From contig CALEZD010000108.1 of assembly GCA_937928385.1 (NCBI GenBank), forward strand, positions 65,736 through 129,735: 64,000 bases of DNA. Reading direction: 5' to 3'. Position numbers and translations under genes: made by a program. The notes beneath the pieces were generated by a model. The model had not been told where the DNA came from and ran no database searches. It saw nothing but the letters and a program-made list of their open reading frames with translations. This stretch comes from an uncultured Bacteroidota bacterium. GTDB lineage: Bacteria; Bacteroidota; Bacteroidia; Chitinophagales; Chitinophagaceae. Positions 25,368-34,883 of this stretch are shown here, in pieces (within the stretch, counting starts at the first letter, position 1; each line of letters begins with the position of its first letter).

Positions 25368-26006
25368 CTACTTTTTAAAAAACGCTGCCTGGTACCTGTT
25401 CATCAATGCAACGACCAACAGTGTGAAACCTCCACCCAGGATACTACCCGCATATACATCCCGCATAAAATGTACGGCTAGATATATACGTGAATATGCT
25501 ACCAGCATAGCAAGTACAAACAGCAAAAGGCCCCATACCCGGTAACGGGCAGGCAATAGTATGGCCAGGAAAGTAAAGAAGGCGAATGCACCGCAGGTAT
25601 GCCCCGAAGGGAAGCTATGCTCCATGTGCCTGGGCCAATGTGGCAATAAATGTATCCAGTCAGCCTCTCCGAAAAACTTAAGCGGGCGCGGAGCATCAAT
25701 ACTACGTTTTACCAGTTGTGTAATGACCGATGGCAACACCGCGCTCAGCAATGCCGCGGTAAAATACCACCAGTTGCGCAGGCCGTTTTTGCCCAATAAT
25801 ACCAATAACACCAATGCAATAACCATCCCCTCTCCCAACATAGTGCTGTAATACATTATTATATCGAGTGAGGGAGTATGGTGCTGGTTGATAAACCTGA
25901 AAATAGTTTCATCTCCTGCCGAATAAATTAATATTCCGCCGGCTACCAGCCAAATACTCAGTGGAATGAGAAACCATGGATTGTATGAGGTAAAAGGCTT
26001 CTGCAT
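25368..26006 (-). CDS. PAP2 family membrane phosphatase
   Basis: A 212-residue membrane phosphatase with the three PAP2 motifs: KRSIDAPRP, SFPSGHTCG and SRIYLAVHFMRDVYAGS, carried by about six hydrophobic segments. Members dephosphorylate undecaprenyl pyrophosphate, phosphatidic acid or lipid A. In this operon, next to an ArnT-like transferase, undecaprenyl-phosphate recycling or lipid A 1-phosphatase activity is plausible. The start codon lies one base after the stop of the LptG-like gene, so translation is likely coupled. Confidence 0.9.
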   Translation of the reverse strand: MQKPFTSYNPWFLIPLSIWLVAGGILIYSAGDETIFRFINQHHTPSLDIIMYYSTMLGEGMVIALVLLVLLGKNGLRNWWYFTAALLSAVLPSVITQLVKRSIDAPRPLKFFGEADWIHLLPHWPRHMEHSFPSGHTCGAFAFFTFLAILLPARYRVWGLLLFVLAMLVAYSRIYLAVHFMRDVYAGSILGGGFTLLVVALMNRYQAAFFKK

Positions 26007-26007
26007 A

Positions 26008-27474
26008 TCAGCTTTTCTTAAACATCCCCGCCAGCTTATTCCATACCCTCATATACCATTCTTTTGAGAATACCTGGGAGTCGTTTCTCGCTTGTTGTAT
26101 CAGTATAAAAGCTATGGGTAGCAACATTGCGGTAGCCATCCACATGCCCATCCAGGTTTCTACAGCTCCTGTTCTTGCCAGCTTTTCTCCAGTAATAGAC
26201 ATAATATGAAAAACAACAAAAAAACCGATAGCTACCACCAATGGCATACCCAGCCCCCCTTTACGGATGATGGCCCCCAAGGGCGCTCCTATTAAGAACA
26301 ACAATACACAAGCAAACGATAATGTGAATTTCCTATGCCATTCTATCTTGTAGGTAGCATAGTTCATTTGCCTTATGGTAAGGTCAGACACGGTTATTTC
26401 TACCAGGTTTTTGCTGCTGCGTGCATGGCTGGACGCAAGCTGCAAAACACGGATTCTTAATGAATCGGGAACAACTGATATAAATGATGAATCGTAAGAA
26501 AGTACCGAAGCACTGGTATTGTTTATTTTGCCTGTAAGGTTCCTGGTACTGTCTTCGCCGGCCAGCGAAACATAAGGCGAAATATAACTGTATATTTTAT
26601 CGGGTACTTTATTCCGATACCTGTCCGCGCTGTCAATTTCATGCGATAGCTGCCTGACATTCATCATCTGGTAGGCATTCTTAAACAAGTCCTGGCTGGT
26701 GCGTTGTAGTTTAAAAGATGAGAGGTCGAATACCTTGTCCCATTTTTTAAAGTACATTCTTACCTGCTCATTTTTTTCGGAACCATCTTTGTTGGTATAT
26801 TCCTCGTAGCGCCAGCCTTCCTTCAACCTGAATATCATATAAGATTTATCAGGTGTAGATATCATCTGGCCCTCCTCCGCAATGGTTACCTTATCATTAC
26901 CCATCCCGGTGGTATGGTCGTATATAATTACGTTGCGAATGGTGCTGCCGTCATTATCTTTTTCCCCAACCCTTATTGAAAAATTTTCAATATCCTGGTT
27001 AAACTGTCCCGCACGCAGGTTAAAGGCCGGCTTTGAATTTCTAAGGTCGTATAGCAGTGACAATGCCTTAAGATTAGCATAAGGTATCACATTATTATTA
27101 AAGATAAAGGCCAGCGCACTTATACCTGCAATGAATACTAATAGTGGCCGCATGAACCGCAACAGGGATATACCCGCTGACTTGATAGCTACCAATTCAA
27201 AGTTTTCCCCCAGGTTGCCAAAGGTCATAATGGATGCCAGTACAATACCCAATGGCAGTGCCAGCGGTACCAGTGTTGTAGACATGTAAAACAATAACTG
27301 GATAATCATCCATGCACCCAGCCCTTTGCCCAGCAGTTCGTCCATATACAGCCAGAAAAACTGCATAACTAATACGAACAACGTCACGAAAAATGTAACG
27401 ATAAACGGCCCGATAAAGCTCTTAATAATTAATATGTCCAGCTTTTTTATCAATGCTGTGGAAAATTTGGACAA
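26008..27474 (-). CDS. LptF/LptG family permease
   Basis: A 488-residue protein of the LptF/LptG family, the permease that extracts lipopolysaccharide from the inner membrane together with the LptB ATPase. It has three N-terminal TM segments (FIGPFIVTFFVTLFVLVMQF, then LFYMSTTLVPLALPLGIVLA), a large periplasmic jelly-roll domain in the middle (longer than in E. coli), and three C-terminal TM segments with CVLLFLIGAPLGAIIRKGGLGMPL. It is the first gene of the envelope operon. LptF versus LptG cannot be decided here. Confidence 0.9.
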   Translation of the reverse strand: MSKFSTALIKKLDILIIKSFIGPFIVTFFVTLFVLVMQFFWLYMDELLGKGLGAWMIIQLLFYMSTTLVPLALPLGIVLASIMTFGNLGENFELVAIKSAGISLLRFMRPLLVFIAGISALAFIFNNNVIPYANLKALSLLYDLRNSKPAFNLRAGQFNQDIENFSIRVGEKDNDGSTIRNVIIYDHTTGMGNDKVTIAEEGQMISTPDKSYMIFRLKEGWRYEEYTNKDGSEKNEQVRMYFKKWDKVFDLSSFKLQRTSQDLFKNAYQMMNVRQLSHEIDSADRYRNKVPDKIYSYISPYVSLAGEDSTRNLTGKINNTSASVLSYDSSFISVVPDSLRIRVLQLASSHARSSKNLVEITVSDLTIRQMNYATYKIEWHRKFTLSFACVLLFLIGAPLGAIIRKGGLGMPLVVAIGFFVVFHIMSITGEKLARTGAVETWMGMWMATAMLLPIAFILIQQARNDSQVFSKEWYMRVWNKLAGMFKKS

Positions 27475-27600
27475 ACCTAATTAAAAACGACGCTATTTCA
27501 TTGTGCTTCATAACATTATTAACCAAATATTGAGGATTTCCCCCCTTATAGTACAATAGGCTCTATTGCTGTATATTGCAGCACTTTTCAAACAAACAAA

Positions 27601-28080
27601 TTGGTACAGATAGTAGCAATCAGCCCGGGTCATAATAAAGCTATGGCTGATATTATCAGGCGTAGCCTGGAAGAATTTGATATAGACCTGCAGGGAACGG
27701 TATATGTAGACCCATACCTGGATGATATGTACAGTCATTTTACCGTTCCCCATAAAATATTTTTCATAGCCATAGAAGATGGCAAAGTGCTGGGCGGTTC
27801 AGGCATTGCACCGCTGGACGATATAAACATGGAGGTATGTGAGCTGCAGAGGATGTTCCTGCACAAGGCCGCGAGGGGTAAAGGTATCGGGCAGCAATTG
27901 ATGGACAAATGCCTTATTGCGGCCAAAGAAATGGGGTTTAAACAATGCTACCTGGAAACTTTTGCTGATATGCACAAAGCTGTTGCCCTGTACGAACGTA
28001 GCGGTTTCAGCTACCTGGATGCGCCTATGGGCAATACCGGTCACTTTGCCTGCAAAACATGGATGATACGGTCTTTGTAA
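27601..28080 (+). CDS. GNAT family N-acetyltransferase
   Basis: A 159-residue acetyltransferase. The acetyl-CoA site is in CELQRMFLHKAARGKGIGQQLMD (R/Q-x-x-G-x-G), followed by LETFADMHKAVALYERSGF. The substrate is unknown. No ATG fits the N-terminus of the domain; TTG at 27601 gives the complete beta-1 strand (VQIVAISPG), so I use it. The gene converges with the DUF922 gene. Confidence 0.83.
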   Translation: MVQIVAISPGHNKAMADIIRRSLEEFDIDLQGTVYVDPYLDDMYSHFTVPHKIFFIAIEDGKVLGGSGIAPLDDINMEVCELQRMFLHKAARGKGIGQQLMDKCLIAAKEMGFKQCYLETFADMHKAVALYERSGFSYLDAPMGNTGHFACKTWMIRSL

Positions 28081-28085
28081 TATGC

Positions 28086-29135
28086 TTAACGATAGCAGGC
28101 CTGTTGCCGTTTCATTTCCTGTATTTGCTTAGTCCATTTTTCCTGTTCGTCAATAATGGTACCATGCTCGGTCTCACGGTCGTAGGTATTCTGCATGTCA
28201 CCTGCCTCTTCCTGCACCTTAGCCAGCATATCCCTCAACTCCTCTTTATAATTGCCCGGTGAGAATTTTGCCTGTTCAATCTGCTGTTTCAACATACAGG
28301 CTTTTATGGCCGTAATATCGAAATGCAGTTGTTCATGCTGTAATGTGGTAACATTCTTTCCATGCGGTTTCATCCACGAGCGGGATTTGTCGAAATATAC
28401 CGTCAGTGTTACATCAACCTTGGTAGTATTGCGCAGGGTAGACCCCTGCATCTTCATGCCGATACCGCTCAGTGTGGCAGCAGCCCCTATACTGTTCTCG
28501 TCAGGCTCAGCTTCAAAGTCTGTCATATACAGCTTCCTGTCTTTTGTATAAGCTATATGGCCCGGCTTTTCTGCCACACCAGACATGAATACGTTCACAG
28601 TTACAACAGGTTCAGCACTGACAGTTTCTTTGTTTTTAGCCATCCAGGCGTCAAACTCCTTCAGGTTGCTGTTGATATTATCTTTTATAAGTTTCTCTAT
28701 ATAGGGCGTTGCATCCGTAGCGGATTGGGCATACGCGTTCCCGCTGTATTCCAGTAGTTTCGATTTGCCTGCATAATACGCTATACTTATATTCAGTTCA
28801 AACTGCCGTTTGCTGCCCGCTTGTTTCTCTCTTACTTCAAAGCGGTTAATCTGCATATTAACGGGTACCGCATTGTCTGTTTTTGCACGACTGATATAAG
28901 CTTTAATGCCTGCCGCCAGTCCTCCTTTTAACGTCAAAGGCCCTTCATTTATTTTGCCTATAGAAGTGGTAAATGTCCTGCTATCATCTACATCCGTCAC
29001 ATTGAAATGTACCGGCACATAGGTGGATTTGTCGCCTGATATATCTATAACCACTCCCTCCTGCGCTACAGAGCACAGGGGAACACCAATGAACACCAAC
29101 AATATTGAGAATAAAACTTTCATGTAATAATTCAA
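28086..29135 (-). CDS. DUF922 family secreted protein, putative zinc protease
   Basis: A 349-residue protein with a signal peptide (LFSILLVFIGVPLCSVAQ). The C-terminal part holds HEQLHFDI, the HExxH-like zinc motif of DUF922, and the later YDRETEHG, another conserved element of that family, followed by a charged helical tail. The N-terminal 150 residues are a separate beta-rich domain. Start: an ATG five codons further in (28086-29123) could serve equally. Function is predicted only. Confidence 0.78.
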   Translation of the reverse strand: MNYYMKVLFSILLVFIGVPLCSVAQEGVVIDISGDKSTYVPVHFNVTDVDDSRTFTTSIGKINEGPLTLKGGLAAGIKAYISRAKTDNAVPVNMQINRFEVREKQAGSKRQFELNISIAYYAGKSKLLEYSGNAYAQSATDATPYIEKLIKDNINSNLKEFDAWMAKNKETVSAEPVVTVNVFMSGVAEKPGHIAYTKDRKLYMTDFEAEPDENSIGAAATLSGIGMKMQGSTLRNTTKVDVTLTVYFDKSRSWMKPHGKNVTTLQHEQLHFDITAIKACMLKQQIEQAKFSPGNYKEELRDMLAKVQEEAGDMQNTYDRETEHGTIIDEQEKWTKQIQEMKRQQACYR

Positions 29136-29188
29136 TGAAAATAACGAATAATCAGGCTATAAAAGATGACTGTATTGTTAAAATTAAA

Positions 29189-30166
29189 TCAATCGGTACG
29201 GGATACGGTATCCTTATACAATTCCACCACCCTATGGGTTTTGCTGATGGGTTTGCCTTGTTCAAATTTTCTGCGTGTTCTCCACCAGCCGTTTTCATCG
29301 TATTCATACCGGTAACTATAGTCGTATTTGTACATAGTGAATGTAAGTCTTGATGAGGGCAATCCTTTGTCATTATACTCTATGGTGCTTGATTCGGTAA
29401 TCCTTTTATTCGAATCAGCTACACTTACTTCTACCAGCCGCCCCAGCGTATCATACACCCTACCCCGCATACCCATGATTTTGTATGCTCCTGCATAGTC
29501 GTATTCATTAATTTGCACGTAACCATTTTCCAGTGTGTCGTAGCTATACTTTATAGCCGACTCATACTGTAATGTATTGCCTTTTATTTCCTTCTCCCTG
29601 GCGTTGCCATTCGCATCGTATTCATACCTGACAAAACGCAACAACGCCTCGTCAGCATCGCGCTGCTTAATGTTAAACACCTTACCATTTCGGTAGAAGT
29701 ATTGTACCCTGCCTTCTTTTCTCCCTTTCTTATCAAAATATACAAGTTCGTCTGCCTGCCCATAGCGATTGTACCCGATATATACCGAATCATTCAGCTT
29801 TCCATCATCAAAATGTACTATGCATTCCAACCTCCCTTTTTTACCATAACTGTATTTCGTTTCCCGGTTCATTATAGTCTTACCCTTTTCATCAAAACTG
29901 TCAACCTGTAGGCTCAGGAGATATCCATGTTCATTAAAACTATAATTCGCCTCTTTGCTTTTAGTGAGTATGGTATCGGTGAAGACAGTTGAATCGGGCA
30001 TTACCCTATCCTGCAATTGTATGGCATACTGAATTGTGTAAACCGATTGCGTATGGGCAGGCAGATGAAAGTCGGCAATTGTTAGAGATGCTGGCACAAC
30101 GGTTTTATCCTGCGCGGTAGCATGCACAATAAATATCACCTGTAATAAACAAATCAGCCTGGTCAT
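29189..30166 (-). CDS. Secreted YD-repeat-like protein
   Basis: A 325-residue protein with a signal peptide (MTRLICLLQVIFIVHATAQ). The mature part is a run of beta-hairpin repeats of the form YxYDxNGN/GxxxE, for example YSYGKKGRLECIVHFDDG, IGYNRYGQADELVYFDKKG, VRYEYDANGNAREKEIKG and YRYEYDENGWWRTRRKFEQG. These resemble YD/RHS-type or MORN-like antiparallel repeats. There is no RHS core or toxin domain. It lies 53 bases upstream of the DUF922 gene on the same strand. Confidence 0.72.
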   Translation of the reverse strand: MTRLICLLQVIFIVHATAQDKTVVPASLTIADFHLPAHTQSVYTIQYAIQLQDRVMPDSTVFTDTILTKSKEANYSFNEHGYLLSLQVDSFDEKGKTIMNRETKYSYGKKGRLECIVHFDDGKLNDSVYIGYNRYGQADELVYFDKKGRKEGRVQYFYRNGKVFNIKQRDADEALLRFVRYEYDANGNAREKEIKGNTLQYESAIKYSYDTLENGYVQINEYDYAGAYKIMGMRGRVYDTLGRLVEVSVADSNKRITESSTIEYNDKGLPSSRLTFTMYKYDYSYRYEYDENGWWRTRRKFEQGKPISKTHRVVELYKDTVSRTD

Positions 30167-30289
30167 TATTCAATACGCGTTTTAGGATATGATAAGAGGG
30201 AATAATGAAAGTCAACTAATATAGTAAAAATGCTATAAAAGCCCGGGTATGAAGGCATAGTATTATACAAAGATTAACAGGCTGTATCG

Positions 30290-30297
30290 TAACTTTG
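30290..30297 (+). promoter_or_regulatory. -7 box of the BI-1 gene
   Basis: TAACTTTG, matching TAnnTTTG, 30 bases before the ATG at 30328. This also argues against the in-frame TTG at 30295 as start. Confidence 0.6.
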
Positions 30298-30327
30298 CTT
30301 AAATTAGCGTTAAATAAAAGAACAAAA

Positions 30328-31071
30328 ATGGACGATCAAAGCAAACCTTATAGCGACTATACAGTATTGAGCAGCGAACAAAAGACCGGCTCACTGTCTA
30401 AAACATTTATGGCCAATGTTTTTGTCTGGATGTTTACCGCCCTCGCTACATCAGCTATCATGGCTTATGTATTCGCAGGGAACGATGGCCTTATGGATTT
30501 GCTCAGGAATGAAACAGGAATGACTATGCTCGGTTGGATAGTAATGCTGGCACCACTGGGTTTTGTAATGCTCATGTCTTTCGGTTTCAACAAATTATCT
30601 GCCCCTGCATTGACAGGCCTGTTCCTGTTATATGCAGCAGTTAATGGTATATCATTCAGCTTTATACTGCTAACATATACAGCAGGCTCAGTGATAGGCT
30701 GCTTTGCAGCTGCTGCGGCTATGTTTGGTATTATGGCAGTGTTGGGCTATACTACCAATCAAGACCTGACCAAATTCGGCAGGCTGATGATGATGGGTGT
30801 GATAGGTATTATCATCGCTACCGTTATCAACTGGTTCCTGGGCAGCGAGCGTATGGACTACCTCATCAGCATTATAGGTGTTGCCGTATTTACCGGCCTT
30901 ACTGCCTACGATGTGCAGAAGTTGAAGCATATAGGCATGGGTATAGAACAGGAAGGTGTACCAGCCGTTAGCGCTAAGAAAGCAGCTGTATTCGGGGCAT
31001 TATCATTGTACCTCGATTTCATAATGATATTCATCTACCTGCTGCGCTTATTCGGCGGCAGAAGGGATTAA
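30328..31071 (+). CDS. Bax inhibitor-1/YccA family membrane protein
   Basis: A 247-residue protein with seven hydrophobic segments and the family pattern FMANVFVWMFTALATSAIMA at the N-terminus and FTGLTAYDVQKLKHIG near the C-terminus. BI-1/YccA proteins form pH-sensitive calcium-leak channels or modulate FtsH. The ATG at 30328 was chosen because it follows a promoter-like box and begins the conserved frame. A terminator follows. Confidence 0.9.
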   Translation: MDDQSKPYSDYTVLSSEQKTGSLSKTFMANVFVWMFTALATSAIMAYVFAGNDGLMDLLRNETGMTMLGWIVMLAPLGFVMLMSFGFNKLSAPALTGLFLLYAAVNGISFSFILLTYTAGSVIGCFAAAAAMFGIMAVLGYTTNQDLTKFGRLMMMGVIGIIIATVINWFLGSERMDYLISIIGVAVFTGLTAYDVQKLKHIGMGIEQEGVPAVSAKKAAVFGALSLYLDFIMIFIYLLRLFGGRRD

Positions 31072-31099
31072 GTAACTATTGAAATCCTTTATGAAAAAT

Positions 31100-31127
31100 G
31101 CATCCACACAGAATGGATGCCTTTTTT
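31100..31127 (+). terminator. Intrinsic terminator of the BI-1 gene
   Basis: Stem GCATCCA / TGGATGC followed by CTTTTTT. Confidence 0.85.
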
Positions 31128-31189
31128 GTGTCTTTTGATGAACCTTTAACAGGATTCCTGCGTTTTACATTCAACAAAAACATTGAATT

Positions 31190-31411
31190 ATGAAAAGGAT
31201 CGGACTGATTGTTACTGTAGCATTTTTAATGCCCGTATTGTTTACATCCTGCAAAAAGGATTTCACCTGCACATGTACTTCAACTGACGTGCTGGGAAAT
31301 ACAAGGACTGATACATATCCCCTTACTAACCAAACCAGGCCTGACGCAGTAGAAAACTGTGAGAACTTTGAGAGAGATGGTACCTGGGCAACACGTAATT
31401 GCAACTTATAA
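31190..31411 (+). CDS. Small Cys-rich lipoprotein
   Basis: A 73-residue protein with a signal peptide and lipobox LFTSC, then KKDFTCTCTSTDVLGN, a start seen in many small Bacteroidota lipoproteins. The mature part has four further cysteines (two in CTC, then ENCENF and RNCNL). Function unknown. It ends 16 bases before a strong terminator. Confidence 0.65.
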   Translation: MKRIGLIVTVAFLMPVLFTSCKKDFTCTCTSTDVLGNTRTDTYPLTNQTRPDAVENCENFERDGTWATRNCNL

Positions 31412-31426
31412 TCGATATATAATCAT

Positions 31427-31460
31427 CCCGGCACAGACAAAGTAGTCTGTGTCGGGTTTA
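31427..31460. terminator. Intrinsic terminator between two small lipoprotein genes
   Basis: A 12-base-pair stem CCCGGCACAGAC / GTCTGTGTCGGG with one G-T pair, followed by TTTATATTTTT on the plus strand. Confidence 0.85.
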
Positions 31461-31465
31461 TATTT

Positions 31466-31663
31466 TTACCTGTTTAGCGCATCAAAAGCGCCTTCTATTA
31501 CATGCTCCGACATTTCCTCATCTTCCCTTGACTTTTCCAGGCTGTCCCGTTGCTGCCCGGTCAATGTTGTATCCCTGGCAATCTTATCCTGCTCATGGGT
31601 TACGGTTTCATTGCCGCACGAGGCTAATATTATTGTGGCTGCTATGAATATAAGTTGCTTCAT
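31466..31663 (-). CDS. Small lipoprotein
   Basis: A 65-residue protein: signal peptide MKQLIFIAATIILASC with a lipobox, then a short acidic, helical mature part (QQRDSLEKSREDEEMSEHV). No family recognised. It lies 12 bases after the lepA stop on the same strand, so it may be read from the lepA transcript. Confidence 0.6.
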   Translation of the reverse strand: MKQLIFIAATIILASCGNETVTHEQDKIARDTTLTGQQRDSLEKSREDEEMSEHVIEGAFDALNR

Positions 31664-31675
31664 ACTGCAAAAGTA

Positions 31676-33472
31676 TTAATCATCCAGCTTCAGCACTGCC
31701 AGGAAGGCCTCCTGCGGTATATCCACATTACCTATCTGGCGCATACGTTTCTTACCTTCTTTCTGCTTTTCCAGCAGCTTACGCTTACGGCTGATGTCGC
31801 CACCATAACACTTGGCGGTAACGTCTTTACGCATAGCCGATATGGTTTCTCGGGCCACCACTTTGGCGCCTACTGCCGCCTGTATGGCTATCATAAACTG
31901 CTGGCGGGGTAACAACTCTTTCAACTTGGCGCAGAGTTTGCGGCCAAAGTCTTGTGTACGGCTGCGGTGTATCAATGCACTCAAGGCATCCACTTTATCA
32001 CCGTTCAGCAGTATGTCCATCTTTACTATATCACTCTCACGGTAGTCAATCGGCTGATAGTCGAATGAAGCATAACCACGGGTAGAAGATTTCAGTTTGT
32101 CGTAAAAATCGAATACAATCTCGGTCAGTGGTAGTTCAAATATCAGTTCCACCCTTGTAGGGGTAAGATAATGCTGGTTGATAAGCAGGCCACGTTTGCC
32201 CAGGCATAGGCTCATGATATTACCGATATAATCAGGCAATGTAATAATCTGCGCACGTATAAAAGGCTCTTCTATCCTGTCCAGCCTGCTGGGGTCGGGC
32301 ATTTCTGTGGGATTGTTCACCGTAATAGCCTTGTCCTTTTCGCGGGTCAGGTAGGCTTTAAAGCTCACGTTGGGCACTGTGGTTATCACGGTCTGGTTGA
32401 ACTCGCGTTCCAGCCTTTCCTGTATAATTTCCATGTGCAGCATACCCAGGAATCCGCAACGGAAACCAAAACCCAGCGCCTGCGATGTCTCCGGCTCAAA
32501 AGTCAGAGAAGCATCGTTCAACTGTAGTTTTTCCATACAGTCGCGCAGCTCTTCAAAGTCTTCCGTCACTACGGGGAATATACCTGCGAATACCATCGGC
32601 TTTACTTCCTCGAAACCTTTTACGGCTTCTATATGCGGATTAGCCACCGTGGTAATGGTATCACCTACCTTTATCTCTTTGGCATTTTTGATGCCGGTTA
32701 TCACATAACCTACATCGCCGGTTTTTACTTCTTTCTTTGGTGCAAGGCCTAGCTTAAGTATACCTACCTCGTCAGCAAAATACTCCTCATCAGCATGGTA
32801 GAATTTTATCTTTTCGCCCTTATGAATGCTTCCATTGATGATACGGTAGTAAGCTATAACACCCCTGAAAGAGTTGAACACACTATCGAATATCAATGCC
32901 TGCAACGGTGCGTCAGGATTGCCTTTGGGGGCAGGAATCCTTTCGATAACGGCAGCTAGTATCTCCTCTATCCCTATACCCGATTTTCCGCTGGCATGTA
33001 TGATTTCCTCAGGCTTGCAGCCTATCAGGTCCACTATCTGGTCGGTCACTACCTCTATCATAGCGCCATCCATGTCTATCTTGTTGATAACAGGGATGAT
33101 TTCCAGGTCGTTTTCGAGTGCCAGGTACAGGTTAGATATGGTTTGCGCCTGTATACCCTGCGATGCATCTACCAGCAGCAACGCACCTTCGCATGCCGCC
33201 AGTGCGCGCGATACTTCGTAAGAGAAATCTACGTGGCCGGGGGTGTCTATCAGGTTCAGGGTATATTGTTCGCCCTTGTACTCATAGTCCATCTGTATAG
33301 CGTGGCTCTTGATGGTAATACCCTTCTCTCGCTCCAGGTCCATGTCATCCAGCACCTGTGCCTGCATATCACGGTCGGATATGGTGTGGGTAAACTCCAG
33401 CAACCTGTCTGCCAGGGTGCTCTTACCGTGGTCAATATGCGCTATTATACAGAAATTTCTTATGTGTTGCAT
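31676..33472 (-). CDS. lepA: Elongation factor 4 (LepA)
   Basis: A 598-residue translational GTPase that back-translocates or helps reinitiate stalled ribosomes. It has the G1 motif AHIDHGKST, DTPGHVDFSYEVSRALAACEG, NKIDMDGA, and the LepA-specific C-terminal domain with GAKVVARETISAMRKDVTAKCYGGDISRKRKLLEKQKEG in pieces. The ATG at 33472 gives the usual start MQHIRNFCIIAHIDHG; an upstream ATG seven codons earlier is less likely. All motifs intact. Confidence 0.97.
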   Translation of the reverse strand: MQHIRNFCIIAHIDHGKSTLADRLLEFTHTISDRDMQAQVLDDMDLEREKGITIKSHAIQMDYEYKGEQYTLNLIDTPGHVDFSYEVSRALAACEGALLLVDASQGIQAQTISNLYLALENDLEIIPVINKIDMDGAMIEVVTDQIVDLIGCKPEEIIHASGKSGIGIEEILAAVIERIPAPKGNPDAPLQALIFDSVFNSFRGVIAYYRIINGSIHKGEKIKFYHADEEYFADEVGILKLGLAPKKEVKTGDVGYVITGIKNAKEIKVGDTITTVANPHIEAVKGFEEVKPMVFAGIFPVVTEDFEELRDCMEKLQLNDASLTFEPETSQALGFGFRCGFLGMLHMEIIQERLEREFNQTVITTVPNVSFKAYLTREKDKAITVNNPTEMPDPSRLDRIEEPFIRAQIITLPDYIGNIMSLCLGKRGLLINQHYLTPTRVELIFELPLTEIVFDFYDKLKSSTRGYASFDYQPIDYRESDIVKMDILLNGDKVDALSALIHRSRTQDFGRKLCAKLKELLPRQQFMIAIQAAVGAKVVARETISAMRKDVTAKCYGGDISRKRKLLEKQKEGKKRMRQIGNVDIPQEAFLAVLKLDD

Positions 33473-33490
33473 GCTGTTATTAAAAGTCTG

Positions 33491-33498
33491 CAAAGGTA
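33491..33498 (-). promoter_or_regulatory. -7 box of lepA
   Basis: Minus strand TACCTTTG, matching TAnnTTTG, 18 bases before the lepA start at 33472. Confidence 0.6.
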
Positions 33499-33585
33499 CG
33501 GTGTTTAGACTGAATCCTGATAAATATGACGTATTAGTTTAAACTGGCATTATTATTGAATTTGAAAAGAATAAATTCACTTAGG

Positions 33586-34230
33586 ATGAAGCCCTTATAC
33601 CTATTTGTCGCCATTTCGATTTGCGTCACCTCAATATTTGCACAGGAGGATAAAGCATTATATCAAACCATTTGGGGGAGAGACAAGATACACCTTAACT
33701 TATCAGTTCCTTTTATTAATTACATCCATGCCGTACCTCAGGGCGAATCCCTTTATGAAGAAACCGGAATACTTGGATTTTCGATAGGTGTCAACCGCTG
33801 TAATAATTACAACCACTTTAAATCACTGCAAATTGGCGTAACCAGTGCCAGGCCTCCGGGTGAAAGTTTTCCGGACAGTACAGGATGGGAATATGCCCGG
33901 GCAGCAATGTCTTTTTTTGTCAACGCGCGACAGAATCATGTATGGAAACGCCTCGATATCGGATATGGTCCGCTCTTGAGTTATCACGGCCTGCGTTATG
34001 GCTGGTTTAACAATGAACAGAGCATAGATAGTATGATAACACACAATAATTGGGGTTTGGGGGGCAGCTTTACTGCATACTTCAGGGTGGTATATTTTCT
34101 CTATGCAGGAGTATTATATCAACCACAACTTTTCTCTCTATCCGATGGTTTCAAAATGAAATATGAGCACGTATTGAGCTTCGATATTCTTTTCAGGCTG
34201 GATTTAAGTAGGAAAGTGCAGGCTGACTAA
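33586..34230 (+). CDS. Secreted outer-membrane-like protein of unknown function
   Basis: A protein of 214 residues from the ATG at 33586, which begins the signal peptide MKPLYLFVAISICVTSIFAQ. The mature part has alternating aromatic strands (AGVLYQPQLFSLSDGF, HVLSFDILFRLDLSRK) ending in a short hydrophobic strand, which suggests a small beta-barrel. No family recognised. It lies alone between lepA and ispF. Confidence 0.55.
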   Translation: MKPLYLFVAISICVTSIFAQEDKALYQTIWGRDKIHLNLSVPFINYIHAVPQGESLYEETGILGFSIGVNRCNNYNHFKSLQIGVTSARPPGESFPDSTGWEYARAAMSFFVNARQNHVWKRLDIGYGPLLSYHGLRYGWFNNEQSIDSMITHNNWGLGGSFTAYFRVVYFLYAGVLYQPQLFSLSDGFKMKYEHVLSFDILFRLDLSRKVQAD

Positions 34231-34236
34231 ACACCC

Positions 34237-34716
34237 TTATCTTTCTTTCAACAACACATTAGCCGTCGCCACTACCCCTTCTTCCCTACCTATAAAGCTC
34301 AGGTGCTCGGTGGTGGTTGCCTTGATGGAAACATCATCAATGCTCAATTCGAGTATCCGGGCAATCGCCTCCTGCATTTGGGGGACAAAGGGCTTAATTT
34401 TCGGTGCCTGTAGCAGCAGGGTGCTATCTACATTCACTATGCCATAACCTTTTTCTGTTATCAGCTTGTAGCAATGCGCCAACAGCAGTTTACTGTCGGC
34501 ACCTTTGTACTGTGGGTCAGTATCAGGAAAATGCACGCCTATATCGCCCAGCGCCAAGGCACCCAGCATAGCATCGCAAATAGCATGGAGCAGTACGTCG
34601 GCATCGCTATGGCCAACAGCCCCTTTAGTATGTGGTATCAATATGCCGCCCAGCCATAGCTCACGGCCTTCTTCCATCCGGTGAAAATCTATTCCTTGTC
34701 CTATACGGTATGACAT
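34237..34716 (-). CDS. ispF: 2-C-methyl-D-erythritol 2,4-cyclodiphosphate synthase
   Basis: A 159-residue enzyme of the non-mevalonate isoprenoid pathway that cyclises CDP-ME 2-phosphate. The metal site D10-x-H12 (GIDFHR), GHSDADVLLHAICDAMLGA and DIGVHFPDTD are intact. The end (TTEHLSFIGREEGVVATANVLL) is typical. No other isp gene is nearby, as is common for Bacteroidota. Confidence 0.96.
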   Translation of the reverse strand: MSYRIGQGIDFHRMEEGRELWLGGILIPHTKGAVGHSDADVLLHAICDAMLGALALGDIGVHFPDTDPQYKGADSKLLLAHCYKLITEKGYGIVNVDSTLLLQAPKIKPFVPQMQEAIARILELSIDDVSIKATTTEHLSFIGREEGVVATANVLLKER

Positions 34717-34833
34717 GGGGTAAAGTTAATGCGATAATCTAACATTGCGGTAATACGATAACAGGTCAATAAGTTAATTAGGGGAATACGGTTCTCAATA
34801 GGTTTAATATTGTTTATTGCCCGGCAATACATA

Positions 34834-34863
34834 AAAACGCCCCGTATATGTACGGGGCGTTTT
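34834..34863 (-). terminator. Intrinsic terminator of rplY
   Basis: Stem CGCCCCGTA / TACGGGGCG with loop TATG and A/T arms on both sides (AAAA, TTTT), 21 bases after the rplY stop. Confidence 0.88.
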
Positions 34864-34883
34864 CGTTATTTTTAATCAGCTGA

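Noticed and set aside
29189..30166. RHS/polymorphic toxin system
   Set aside because: The repeats are YD-like but there is no RHS core motif, no variable toxin tail and no immunity gene.
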